This document shows positions 24,882 to 33,860 of a stretch of DNA of 64,000 bases, piece by piece. The notes beneath the pieces are model-generated. The model was not told the DNA's origin and searched no databases. It saw nothing but the letters and a program-made list of their open reading frames with translations. Source of the DNA: Bacteroides intestinalis (GTDB lineage Bacteria; Bacteroidota; Bacteroidia; Bacteroidales; Bacteroidaceae); NCBI RefSeq assembly GCF_003464595.1, contig NZ_QRZF01000028.1, positions 1 through 64,000 on the forward strand, written 5' to 3'. A program made the translations under genes and the position numbers. Within the stretch, counting starts at the first letter, position 1. The number at the start of each line of letters is the position of its first letter.

Positions 24882-26375
24882 ATGGCAGTAGAATTAAAAG
24901 ACCTGACCAAACGCAGCGAGAATTATTCGCAGTGGTATAATGAGTTGGTGGTGAAGGCCGATCTGGCAGAACAATCGGCTGTGCGTGGCTGTATGGTGAT
25001 CAAACCTTACGGATACGCTATCTGGGAGAAAATGCAGCGTCAGCTGGATGATATGTTTAAGGAAACAGGACACGTGAATGCCTATTTCCCTTTGCTGATT
25101 CCGAAGTCTTTCCTTAGCCGTGAAGCGGAACATGTGGAAGGTTTTGCCAAGGAGTGTGCAGTAGTAACACACCATCGTCTGAAAAATGCTCCTGACGGTA
25201 GCGGAGTAATCGTAGACCCGGAAGCTAAACTGGAAGAAGAACTGATTATCCGTCCAACTTCTGAAACCATCATCTGGAATACTTATAAGAACTGGATTAA
25301 TTCTTATCGCGATCTGCCTATTTTGTGTAATCAATGGGCGAACGTGATGCGTTGGGAAATGCGTACCCGCCTCTTCCTGCGTACTGCAGAATTCCTGTGG
25401 CAGGAGGGACATACAGCACACGCCACTCGTGAAGAAGCTGAAGAAGAAGCAGTACGTATGCTGAACGTATATGCCGAATTTGCCGAAAAATATATGGCTG
25501 TTCCTGTAGTGAAAGGTGTGAAATCTGCCAATGAACGTTTTGCCGGTGCATTGGATACTTACACTATCGAAGCCATGATGCAGGACGGAAAAGCTCTGCA
25601 AAGTGGTACGTCTCACTTCCTTGGACAGAATTTTGCCAAGGCATTTGATGTGCAGTTCGTGAACAAGGAAAATAAAATGGAATATGTTTGGGCTACTTCA
25701 TGGGGGGTATCTACCCGTTTGATGGGAGCACTGATCATGACTCACTCTGATGATAACGGACTTGTACTGCCTCCTCATTTGGCTCCGATACAGGTGGTTA
25801 TCGTGCCTATCTATAAGAATGCAGAGATGCTGCAGAAGATTGATGAGAAGGTAGCCGGTATCGTTGCTAAACTGAAATCTATGGGTATTTCGGTGAAATA
25901 TGATAATGCCGATAACAAACGTCCGGGCTTCAAGTTTGCAGACTATGAATTGAAAGGTGTACCTGTACGTCTTGTGATGGGTGGTCGTGATCTGGAAAAC
26001 AATACAATGGAAGTAATGCGCCGCGATACGCTGGAAAAAGAAACCCGTTCTTGCGATGGTATCGAGGAATACGTAAAAGATCTGTTGGAAGAAATTCAAG
26101 CAAATGTTTACCAGAAGGCTCTCAACTATCGTAACTCTCACATCACGAAAGTAGATAGTTACGACGAATTCAAGGAAAAGATTGAAGAAGGTGGCTTTAT
26201 CCTTGCTCACTGGGATGGTACTACCGAAACTGAAGAGAAGATCAAGGAAGATACAAAGGCTACTATCCGCTGTATTCCTTTCGAAACTTTCCTGGATGAT
26301 GATAAAGAACCGGGTATCTGTATGGTGACCGGTAAACCGTCGGCTTGCCGCGCTTTGTTTGCCCGTTCATATTAA
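24882..26375 (+). CDS. proS: Prolyl-tRNA synthetase (ProS type 3, archaeal/eukaryote-like)
   Basis: A 497-residue class II synthetase that charges tRNA-Pro. [30 protein letters not shown] (motif 2 region), [20 protein letters not shown] and [25 protein letters not shown] (motif 3) are characteristic of the ProS3 form used by Bacteroidetes, which lacks the editing insertion. The ATG at 24882 begins [19 protein letters not shown], the family start; an upstream in-frame ATG would add 20 basic residues. A hairpin terminator follows. Confidence 0.97.
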   Translation: MAVELKDLTKRSENYSQWYNELVVKADLAEQSAVRGCMVIKPYGYAIWEKMQRQLDDMFKETGHVNAYFPLLIPKSFLSREAEHVEGFAKECAVVTHHRLKNAPDGSGVIVDPEAKLEEELIIRPTSETIIWNTYKNWINSYRDLPILCNQWANVMRWEMRTRLFLRTAEFLWQEGHTAHATREEAEEEAVRMLNVYAEFAEKYMAVPVVKGVKSANERFAGALDTYTIEAMMQDGKALQSGTSHFLGQNFAKAFDVQFVNKENKMEYVWATSWGVSTRLMGALIMTHSDDNGLVLPPHLAPIQVVIVPIYKNAEMLQKIDEKVAGIVAKLKSMGISVKYDNADNKRPGFKFADYELKGVPVRLVMGGRDLENNTMEVMRRDTLEKETRSCDGIEEYVKDLLEEIQANVYQKALNYRNSHITKVDSYDEFKEKIEEGGFILAHWDGTTETEEKIKEDTKATIRCIPFETFLDDDKEPGICMVTGKPSACRALFARSY

Positions 26376-26400
26376 TAAGATATCATTAAGATAATAGGAG

Positions 26401-26437
26401 AGGGCTGCACTTCCGTATAGGAGGATGCAGTCCTTTT
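26401..26437 (+). terminator. Terminator after proS
   Basis: GGGCTGCA pairs with TGCAGTCC around TTCC/GGAGGA and is followed by TTTTT. Confidence 0.8.
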
Positions 26438-26490
26438 TGCTTTTTACAGGATTGTCATACTCTGTACATGCTTCCGTAATATCAAACCTC

Positions 26491-26612
26491 TATCTTTGCA
26501 GCGTAATAAAAAAGCAAGGAATTAGATATGAAACTGAATAGAAATGATTATCGTATGTATTCTATTCCATAAATTCTCTTGAGGTCATGCCTGCGTGATG
26601 CAGACATGACTT
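26491..26612 (+). ncRNA. Candidate short transcript with a 14-codon ORF
   Basis: A -7-like box TATCTTTG (26491-26498) is followed about 30 nt later by a mini-ORF, ATG 26528 to TAA 26570-26572 (MKLNRNDYRMYSIP), preceded by AAGGA, and then by a strong hairpin at 26584-26610 (GTCATG-C-CTGC / GCAG-A-CATGAC). The whole unit is about 110 nt and ends just before the convergent gene at 26628. No TTTG -33 box is visible and the T tract is weak, so this is a candidate only. Confidence 0.35.
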
Positions 26613-26627
26613 TGTGTTTATAGAAGG

Positions 26628-27398
26628 TTAGAACAACTGTGTTTTCAGGCCGAATGATAAACTGAGGTAATCTTTCGGTTTCAGATATTTGTTAAGGAAT
26701 GCACTTACCACATACAGGTCGCATGTACTTATCTCATAGAAGAAAGTGACAGCTCTTGCTCCCAGGCGCCAGCGTGGAGGTATGTTGTAAGTCAACCGTT
26801 GACCTAGGAAAATATGGATACGTATTTTGGATGAGAAACCATAGTAACCTTTCGGATAACGGTCGGGTTCATGTGCCCAGAATTCACCTCCGAATACGGT
26901 ATTTAGATACATACCGCAAGCAAGAGGTTCAACTGCAAAATCTTGTCCAAGTGAGATGCTCCAAGGCATATAGTTCTGTTTCAGGGTCATGGTGATTTTG
27001 GTACGTTTGGAATCATATTTAGGCAGGATACCAAAGAGGATATCCGTTTCCCACTGATTTCGTTTACCATAATCCCATCCGGTACCCAGTGACAGCAATC
27101 CCATATTACCGGCAAATTGCAGTTTGGTATGAGTCGGTATCAGACTTTCCCAATGTTTCCGGTAACGATGGACACGCTTATCATAACGGCTGGAACGTTT
27201 CTCACTAATATCGGCGCTATCTATTTTAGTTTTCTCTTTTTCTAACCATACCGTATCATATTTCACAATGATAATAGTATCCCTGAACACTTGGCCCGGC
27301 TCTGTATTTATTGTTTCCACTTCCTGTGCATGGCCGGTTGACGAATAGACAAGAAGGAAGCATATTAATGCTTTAATAATAGACCACTTCGCGCTCAT
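26628..27398 (-). CDS. Predicted outer-membrane beta-barrel protein
   Basis: I do not recognise the family. The 256 residues start with a signal peptide (MSAKWSIIKALICFLLVYSSTGHAQ), then a charged linker (residues 26-85), then alternating hydrophobic/aromatic strands (LQFAGNMGLLSLGTGWDYG, WSISLGQDF, LGQRLTYN, LGARAVTFFYEIS) and a C-terminal phenylalanine, as in outer-membrane barrels. It overlaps the upstream phosphoesterase gene by 26 bp, so the two are probably one operon and may act together at the envelope. Confidence 0.7.
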   Translation of the reverse strand: MSAKWSIIKALICFLLVYSSTGHAQEVETINTEPGQVFRDTIIIVKYDTVWLEKEKTKIDSADISEKRSSRYDKRVHRYRKHWESLIPTHTKLQFAGNMGLLSLGTGWDYGKRNQWETDILFGILPKYDSKRTKITMTLKQNYMPWSISLGQDFAVEPLACGMYLNTVFGGEFWAHEPDRYPKGYYGFSSKIRIHIFLGQRLTYNIPPRWRLGARAVTFFYEISTCDLYVVSAFLNKYLKPKDYLSLSFGLKTQLF

Positions 27399-28179
27399 AT
27401 CCGTCGGGAGTTACAGTGAATATATAATAGCTACGGTTTTTCATGCAATCACTCATGTAGTACATCACGCCATCATCAAAAAGATCCTCTTCGAATACAT
27501 GATGTTCGTGAGCTGCCGTACAGAATAATAAACCGGGAAATCTTTTAATGCTATATTGGAAGACCTGAGCTACGTTATTATTGAACTCAAAACAGAATGG
27601 ACGTATATGCATGGAGAAGATGGTACGGTCGTACTCTTCGTGGCGGTCTTCCAACTGAGCATTGATGAAGTCAAAGTCAGGAATAGGACGGGAGTAATCG
27701 AACTCGAGAGCATTGGTATTCAGACAAACGAATTTGATGCGACCGGCAATAAATGAGAAATTGGGCTCACCGAAAATGGCGCGATAAGTTTCTTCACCTG
27801 TACCGAGACAGTCATGGTTACCTATGAGACCAACATAAGGAACTTTCAGTTTATTCATGATATCACGTTGCCACAGGAACTCGTCTGTGACACCAAAATC
27901 ACTGAAATCTCCGCCATGGATGACAAAATCAATGTCATCTCGTTTATTGAGGTGATTGACAAAATCCTGAGTTTCATCATACCAACGTTGTGAATCGCCC
28001 ATGGTAACAAAACGGATTGTCGTCTTGTCCTTACAATTGGCTTCTATTTTTGCTATATTGCGATTGTTTATATCCGTCGGACCACTGATACGCACATCAT
28101 AAGGATGGTAGTCTATCATGTCGCAACTGCCCATAAACAGACCTATGAGCGGGATGAATGAGAGTTTAGATAGTTTCAT
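27373..28179 (-). CDS. Lipoprotein metallophosphoesterase
   Basis: A 268-residue calcineurin-like phosphoesterase. LIGLFMGSC is a lipobox, so the enzyme is probably a membrane-anchored periplasmic lipoprotein. The metal-site motifs are RFVTMGDSQ (first Asp; Gln where His is usual), VIHGGDFSD, GLIGNHDCLG, FSMHIRPF and AAHEHH. I place the start at 28179 so that the signal peptide begins at MKLSKLSF; an earlier ATG at 28230 would add 17 unrelated residues. Substrate unknown. Confidence 0.85.
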   Translation of the reverse strand: MKLSKLSFIPLIGLFMGSCDMIDYHPYDVRISGPTDINNRNIAKIEANCKDKTTIRFVTMGDSQRWYDETQDFVNHLNKRDDIDFVIHGGDFSDFGVTDEFLWQRDIMNKLKVPYVGLIGNHDCLGTGEETYRAIFGEPNFSFIAGRIKFVCLNTNALEFDYSRPIPDFDFINAQLEDRHEEYDRTIFSMHIRPFCFEFNNNVAQVFQYSIKRFPGLLFCTAAHEHHVFEEDLFDDGVMYYMSDCMKNRSYYIFTVTPDGYEREVVYY

Positions 28180-28312
28180 GTGAATGATATTAATAGTATA
28201 TATAACCTCTATATTGAAAACTGGATGCAAAGATAGAGTTTTCTTTTTGATTAATGATTGTCTTATATTCCTTTTTTCTGTCCTTTCATGCTACACTGAT
28301 TATCCGGTGCTT

Positions 28313-28350
28313 GTCTATTTTTTAGACGGAGGTGTCTAATTATTAGACAC
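28313..28350. promoter_or_regulatory. Paired palindromic sites, probable enhancer-binding-protein sites
   Basis: Two copies of GTCTA-N5-TAGAC at 28313-28327 and 28334-28348, centres 21 bp apart (two helical turns). The second extends to the perfect palindrome GTGTCTAATTATTAGACAC. They lie roughly 90-110 bp upstream of the predicted start of the sigma-54 promoter at 28405-28420, the usual position for NtrC-family activator sites. Confidence 0.7.
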
Positions 28351-28404
28351 TTGATGGCTGGGCTTGGAAAGCTAATTTCTTGATAATAAACGGATTTTAA
28401 GTTT

Positions 28405-28420
28405 TGGCACGCTTTCTGCA
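28405..28420 (+). promoter_or_regulatory. Sigma-54 (-24/-12) promoter of the ABC transporter operon
   Basis: TGGCACGCTTTCTGCA matches the RpoN consensus TGGCACG-N4-TTGCA with one mismatch; the GG and GC dinucleotides are exactly 12 bp apart. The next gene starts 92 bp downstream on the same strand and no TAnnTTTG box is evident in between. Confidence 0.75.
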
Positions 28421-28512
28421 TTTATATAGTTAAAGTATTGCGTGTATTAATCTTAATATGCTAAAGAGTAGATTAAAAGAAATAACTAATAACTCATAAT
28501 TTAAAGAACATC

Positions 28513-29196
28513 ATGATTGAAATTAATGACATCAGTAAAGTATTCCGTACATCGGAAGTGGAAACAGTAGCATTGAACCACGTGAACCTCGAAGTGAAAG
28601 AGGGGGAGTTTGCAGCTATTATGGGACCGTCAGGTTGCGGAAAATCAACCCTGTTGAATATTCTGGGATTACTGGATAATCCGACGGAAGGATCATATAA
28701 ACTTCTGGGACAGGAAGTAGGAAACCTGAAAGAAAAAGAGCGTACACGCGTTCGTAAAGGTAAACTGGGTTTTGTCTTTCAAAGTTTCAATCTGATAGAC
28801 GAACTGAATGTATATGAAAATGTGGAATTGCCTTTGACTTATCTTGGTATCAAAGCTTCCGAACGTCGCCGGATGGTGGAAGAAATACTGAAACGAATGA
28901 ATATCAGTCATCGTGCCAAACACTTTCCACAACAGCTTTCCGGTGGTCAGCAGCAGCGTGTAGCCATTGCCCGCGCCGTGGTTACTAATCCTAAGCTGAT
29001 ACTTGCCGATGAGCCGACCGGTAACCTGGATTCTAAGAACGGTGCAGAAGTAATGAACCTGCTGACGGAGTTGAACCGGGAAGGAACTACCATTATCATG
29101 GTGACACACTCCCAGCACGATGCTTCTTTCGCCCATCGTACGATTCATTTGTTCGATGGCAGTATAGTGGCAAGTGTTGCAGCACAGGAAATGTAA
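28513..29196 (+). CDS. ABC transporter ATP-binding protein (MacB/LolD type)
   Basis: A 227-residue ATPase with Walker A GPSGCGKST (38-46), Q-loop FVFQSFNL, signature LSGGQQQR (142-149), Walker B LILADEP (162-168) and the switch His in MVTHSQ. The type serves FtsX-fold permeases that move lipoproteins or drugs or drive periplasmic mechanotransmission. It leads an operon with two large permeases (25-bp and 28-bp gaps) under a sigma-54 promoter. Confidence 0.95.
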   Translation: MIEINDISKVFRTSEVETVALNHVNLEVKEGEFAAIMGPSGCGKSTLLNILGLLDNPTEGSYKLLGQEVGNLKEKERTRVRKGKLGFVFQSFNLIDELNVYENVELPLTYLGIKASERRRMVEEILKRMNISHRAKHFPQQLSGGQQQRVAIARAVVTNPKLILADEPTGNLDSKNGAEVMNLLTELNREGTTIIMVTHSQHDASFAHRTIHLFDGSIVASVAAQEM

Positions 29197-29221
29197 GTTT
29201 ACGATTATTACAGATTAGATC

Positions 29222-31531
29222 ATGAAACAATTATATTATGTCATAAGGACCTTACTACGTGGGCGCGGCTCGAATATTATCAAAGTTATTTCCCTTGGAT
29301 TGGGATTGACGATGAGTATTTTGCTGTTTTCCCGTGTGGCTTTTGAACAAAGTTACGATACCTTCTACAAAGACTATGACAATTTATATCAGATATTCTC
29401 TATTTTTTCAGCTGATGGTGAACAGTTTGAGCCTCAAAAGCAAAACTGTGGCCCCGTGGCAGGTGCCATATTGGAAAACTTCCCGAAAGAAGTGGAAGCA
29501 GCTACCAGTATCGCCTATTTTCTCGGTGGTCCGTTGTATAATGGCAGTGTTCGTTTCGATGACGAGATCCTGTTGGCAGACTCACTCTTTTTCCGAACTA
29601 TGGGTATTGAGGTACTGAGCGGAAATCCGGAGAATGAACTGGTACAACCGGATGTTATTTTTCTGAGCGACCGCTTGGCACAGAAAATCTTCGGCGGCGA
29701 AAACCCTATTGGAAAAGTGCTGAGCTACAATAAAGAAATAACATTTACAGTGAAGGGGACTTATGCTGCTTTACCAGAAAACACTACGATGCGTCCCGAG
29801 GGAGTTGTATCTATGCCCACAGCCTGGAGTCGCAGTTGGGGTAACTATTCCTGGCGTGGGGGAGACAGTTACTACGAATATATCCGTTTCCGTCCGGGAG
29901 CTGATAAAGAGATTATCAATGCCCGACTGGATGACATGATACAGAAATATCGTCCGGAAGAGGATAAGAAAGCTTATGGCTATACAGCTTTTGTCAAACC
30001 CATCCGTGATGTATATCGAAACGAAGACCAGGTGAAACGGATGGATAGCATTATGAGTATCCTGGCTTTTGCAATTCTTTTTATTGCAGCACTAAACTAT
30101 GTATTGATATCCATCTCCTCGCTTACTTACCGCGCAAAAGCGGTGGGAGTACATAAGTGTAGTGGTGCAAGCGGAGGTACTGTATTCTCAATGTTTCTTC
30201 TGGAGACAGGTATTATCATTGTACTGGCTCTGGTGTTAATGGGACTGATATTGCTTAATTTTCAGGAGTTTATAGAAGATACTACCGCAGCTAAACTGAG
30301 TGTACTTTTTGCACCCGATCGTATTTGGGTACCGCTCGCTGTAGTGTTGGTTCTTTTTGTTGTGGGGGGAGTATTGCCAGGCAGATTATTTGCGCGGATA
30401 CCGGTGTCGCAGGTTTTTCGTCGCTATACGGAAGGTAAGAAGGGGTGGAAACGTCCATTACTTTTTATCCAATTCGCAGGTGTGGCCTTTATCTGTGGAC
30501 TGATGTATGTGGTGATGGCGCAGTACAATTATGTGAAAGATAAAGATATGGGATATAATCCGCAGCGTGTAGCGGTGGGGAATGCTTATTTTGGTAGTGA
30601 GGAGGAGAGTGGACCGGCATTGCAGTTTTTCCGTGGTTTACCTTATGTCGAAGAAGTTTCTTCTGCGGTCAGTACCCCTATCTGGAGCTATAGTGGCTCA
30701 ATGATTGAAGGTGAAAGTGGACAGTCCCTCTTCTCGACACGCTACAGTTTTGCTCTTGAAGACTACTTTAAAATGATGGGTATGACGATGAAGGAAGGTC
30801 GTGCTCCACGTGCAGCAGATGAAATAGTAGTGAATGAGGCTTTTGCGGAGAGAATGCGTTGGGGAGACAAGGCTTTGAATCACCCGTTACGTACAGAAGG
30901 CAAAAATTTTAAAGTAGTAGGTATATTGAAAGATTTTCATATCGGTTCCTATTACCAGCCACAGGATGTCATAATGTTCGGATATACCCGTACTTTCGGT
31001 AATACTGTCCATGTGCGTCTCAAAGAACCTTTTGCTGAGAATTTACGGCGTCTGAACAAAGACGTAAACGAAGCTTATCCGGACAAAACGATTGACTTTG
31101 CCGGATTGGAACAACGAATATTGGAACGGTATAATCCGGTTCGTGTCTTTAGCAATGCTACAATATTGGCGGCGGTAACCATGTTCTTCGTCATGCTGAT
31201 GGGCTTGATCGGTTATACTACGGATGAAGTGCGCCGTCGTTCCAAAGAAATTGCTATTCGTAAAGTGAATGGAGCGGAATCTTCGGGGATATTGGAGTTA
31301 CTTTCGAAGGATGTCCTTTATGTAGCGGGACCGGCTGTCATTATCGGTATTATTGCCTCGGCATACGTCAACGAGATGTGGATGGATCAGTTTGCTGCAC
31401 AGGTGCCTCTTTCGTGGCCGGTATATGTGCTGATAGCATTGGTTATCCTGTTATTTATTGTTGCTTGCGTCATCTGGAAGTCATGGCGGATAGCGAATGA
31501 AAATCCGGTGAAGAGTATTAAGAGCGAATAA
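29222..31531 (+). CDS. FtsX-family ABC permease
   Basis: A 769-residue permease with two MacB/FtsX modules. There is an N-terminal membrane helix after a basic LLRGRGSNIIKVISLGLGL, a large periplasmic domain (about residues 45-275), a helix block (285-375) containing YRAKAVGVHKCSGASGGTVFSMFLLETG, a second periplasmic domain (about 440-650), and a final helix block with RRRSKEIAIRKVNGAESSGILELLSKD. It ends IANENPVKSIKSE, identical to the last residues of the next gene, showing they are tandem paralogues. Confidence 0.92.
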   Translation: MKQLYYVIRTLLRGRGSNIIKVISLGLGLTMSILLFSRVAFEQSYDTFYKDYDNLYQIFSIFSADGEQFEPQKQNCGPVAGAILENFPKEVEAATSIAYFLGGPLYNGSVRFDDEILLADSLFFRTMGIEVLSGNPENELVQPDVIFLSDRLAQKIFGGENPIGKVLSYNKEITFTVKGTYAALPENTTMRPEGVVSMPTAWSRSWGNYSWRGGDSYYEYIRFRPGADKEIINARLDDMIQKYRPEEDKKAYGYTAFVKPIRDVYRNEDQVKRMDSIMSILAFAILFIAALNYVLISISSLTYRAKAVGVHKCSGASGGTVFSMFLLETGIIIVLALVLMGLILLNFQEFIEDTTAAKLSVLFAPDRIWVPLAVVLVLFVVGGVLPGRLFARIPVSQVFRRYTEGKKGWKRPLLFIQFAGVAFICGLMYVVMAQYNYVKDKDMGYNPQRVAVGNAYFGSEEESGPALQFFRGLPYVEEVSSAVSTPIWSYSGSMIEGESGQSLFSTRYSFALEDYFKMMGMTMKEGRAPRAADEIVVNEAFAERMRWGDKALNHPLRTEGKNFKVVGILKDFHIGSYYQPQDVIMFGYTRTFGNTVHVRLKEPFAENLRRLNKDVNEAYPDKTIDFAGLEQRILERYNPVRVFSNATILAAVTMFFVMLMGLIGYTTDEVRRRSKEIAIRKVNGAESSGILELLSKDVLYVAGPAVIIGIIASAYVNEMWMDQFAAQVPLSWPVYVLIALVILLFIVACVIWKSWRIANENPVKSIKSE

Positions 31532-31559
31532 ATTATTATAATAGATAAAAGTTATCATT

Positions 31560-33860
31560 ATGAGACACCTTTATTATACCCTGCAAAATTTGCTTCGCGG
31601 ACGCGGATCAAATATCATTAAAGTTATTTCTTTGTCATTAGGGCTACTGATGTCTGTTTTCCTTTTTGCACGTATTGCTTTCGAGTTGAGTTTTGATAAT
31701 TTCTATCATGAACCGGAGAATCTTTACATAGTCAAGACCGGTTGGATGAATAAGGGAGTGTTGAGTGGTGGAGAGGGATATAATACCATCCAAACCATTC
31801 CTGCTACCATTGCAGAGGAATTTCCTGATGAGGTACAGAGTGCTACTACCAGCTGTTCTCTTTTTGGTAAGGAGTATCGCTTGGGAGAACATAAGTTCAT
31901 GTTGCCTACAGTGATGGCAGATACTCTTTACTTTGCCACCCTCGGTATCGAAGTACTGAAGGGAAATCCACAGGAATTGGCAAATCCGGATGCAATATTC
32001 TTGTCTCATACATCGGCACGCACTATTTTCGGCAGTGAGTCACCATTAGGGAAGACATTGAATTACTCAATTGGTGGTACTACGGTACCTATGCTCGTAA
32101 AAGGTGTCTATGCTGATGTGCCACTGAATACAGAATTATATACCCGTCCTGAAGCTATTGTCTCTTTTCCCAGCATCGAACGGCATACCCGTTGGTCTTT
32201 AGGCTGGAACAGTGGCGGCAATTACGACGGATACGTACGTTTACGAAATCCTGCTAATGCTAATAAATTGAATAAGCATCTTTCAGTTGCTATTGCCCGT
32301 CATATTCCGGAAGAGAGCGGATTGGAACTGAAAGTTACTGTGGATCCTATGCGTAGTCTGCACCTTGCCAAGCCGACGGTACGGAAAATGATCTGGATCA
32401 TGGCATTGCTCGGAGTAGTGCTACTTTTCACAACAACACTAAATTATGTATTAATATCGATAGCTTCACTGACGCAACGTGCAAAATCCATTGGTGTACA
32501 CAAGTGCAGTGGAGCATCCGAACGCAGCATTTTCTCCATGTTTCTGATGGAGACAGCGGTAGTGATTCTACTGGCACTATTATTGATAGGAGTGTTGGTG
32601 TATGTTTTCCATGAAAAAATGGAAGAACTGGCATCTATTCCGTTGAGTGTTCTCTTTGCCTGGCAGAACTTGTGGGCACCTTTGTCTGTAGTTGCTCTCT
32701 TATTTCTGTTGGGAGGATGTTTGCCTGGTATTTTGTTTTCGCGTATACCGGTGACGCAAGTGTTCCATCGCTATACTTCCGGACGTCGTGGTTGGAAGCG
32801 GGTACTATTATTCATACAGTTTGGAGGTGCGGCATTTATACTGGGCATGATGCTGGTGGTATTTATACAATATAATTATGCAACCGGACGTGATCGTGGT
32901 TTCCGTCCTGAACGCGTTGCATACGTTTACCAACGATTAGAAAATCCGGATAACTTGCGTAGTGTTCTTTTAGGATTACCCTATGTAGAGTCTGTGGCTT
33001 CTGCCAGTGCATCGTTACTGGGTTTTTATGCTCCTCACATGGTGACTGATAATCAAGGAAACCGGCTTTTTTCTCCTCGCTTTTCTATATTCGATACGGA
33101 TTATCTGGACTTTATCGGCTTACGACTTAAAGCAGGTAAAAACTTATCGGGTAGTGGACAATTGCTTGTAAACCGCACTTTTGTAGAAAAGATGAAATGG
33201 GAGGGTACCGGTATAGGTGAACACGTAAATGATCTGGGTACAGTAGTAGGCATTTTGGATTCGTTCAGTTTTCCTCTTGCACCGGATGATAGCGATCCGG
33301 TTATGATAGCTTGGACGGAAGGCATAGAAAGCACTCTACATGTGCGCCTGAAGAAGCCTTTTGACGATAATCTTATCCGGCTGAATGAAGAGATGCAGCA
33401 TGTGTATCCGCAGAATGAGTTACTGTTTCGTTCAATGGAAAAAGAGATGCGAAGTTATTCGGAATCCGTTCGCATATTCCGTGATGTCACTTTATTGGCA
33501 TCTGTTACAATCTTGTTTATCATTCTTATGGGGCTCATTGGTTATGTAAATGATGAAATTCGTTTGCGCTCCAAGGAAATAGCTATTCGTAAGGTGAATG
33601 GGGCAGAAGTGAGCGGTGTGCTGCGCCTACTGACGCGTGATGTCTTGTGGTTGGCAATTCCGGCTGTAACGATTGGTACAATCGGAGCATTCAAAGCCGG
33701 TGAAGTTTGGATCAGTCAGTTTAGGGATACTATTTCCTTGCCTGTAATGGGGTATATGGGTGTTGCTGTGACTCTGCTTATGTTTATTATCATGTGTGTC
33801 ATAATTAAGGCATGGCACATTGCTAATGAGAATCCGGTGAAGAGTATTAAGAGTGAGTAA
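31560..33860 (+). CDS. FtsX-family ABC permease, tandem paralogue
   Basis: A 766-residue paralogue of the previous permease with the same plan: LLRGRGSNIIKVISLSLGL at the N-terminus, SIGVHKCSGASERSIFSMFLMETA, RLRSKEIAIRKVNGAEVSGVLRLLTRD and the same C-terminal VKSIKSE. The periplasmic domains differ more than the membrane blocks, suggesting different partners or a heterodimer with its neighbour. Its 3' end overlaps the convergent MATE gene by 14 bp. Confidence 0.92.
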   Translation: MRHLYYTLQNLLRGRGSNIIKVISLSLGLLMSVFLFARIAFELSFDNFYHEPENLYIVKTGWMNKGVLSGGEGYNTIQTIPATIAEEFPDEVQSATTSCSLFGKEYRLGEHKFMLPTVMADTLYFATLGIEVLKGNPQELANPDAIFLSHTSARTIFGSESPLGKTLNYSIGGTTVPMLVKGVYADVPLNTELYTRPEAIVSFPSIERHTRWSLGWNSGGNYDGYVRLRNPANANKLNKHLSVAIARHIPEESGLELKVTVDPMRSLHLAKPTVRKMIWIMALLGVVLLFTTTLNYVLISIASLTQRAKSIGVHKCSGASERSIFSMFLMETAVVILLALLLIGVLVYVFHEKMEELASIPLSVLFAWQNLWAPLSVVALLFLLGGCLPGILFSRIPVTQVFHRYTSGRRGWKRVLLFIQFGGAAFILGMMLVVFIQYNYATGRDRGFRPERVAYVYQRLENPDNLRSVLLGLPYVESVASASASLLGFYAPHMVTDNQGNRLFSPRFSIFDTDYLDFIGLRLKAGKNLSGSGQLLVNRTFVEKMKWEGTGIGEHVNDLGTVVGILDSFSFPLAPDDSDPVMIAWTEGIESTLHVRLKKPFDDNLIRLNEEMQHVYPQNELLFRSMEKEMRSYSESVRIFRDVTLLASVTILFIILMGLIGYVNDEIRLRSKEIAIRKVNGAEVSGVLRLLTRDVLWLAIPAVTIGTIGAFKAGEVWISQFRDTISLPVMGYMGVAVTLLMFIIMCVIIKAWHIANENPVKSIKSE

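Noticed and set aside
24894..26210. Long minus-strand frames opposite proS
   Set aside because: Antisense shadows of a highly conserved gene; His/Phe/Cys-rich translations with no family match.
28693..29148. A minus-strand frame opposite the ABC ATPase gene
   Set aside because: It mirrors the conserved Walker and signature region on the other strand and has no features of its own.
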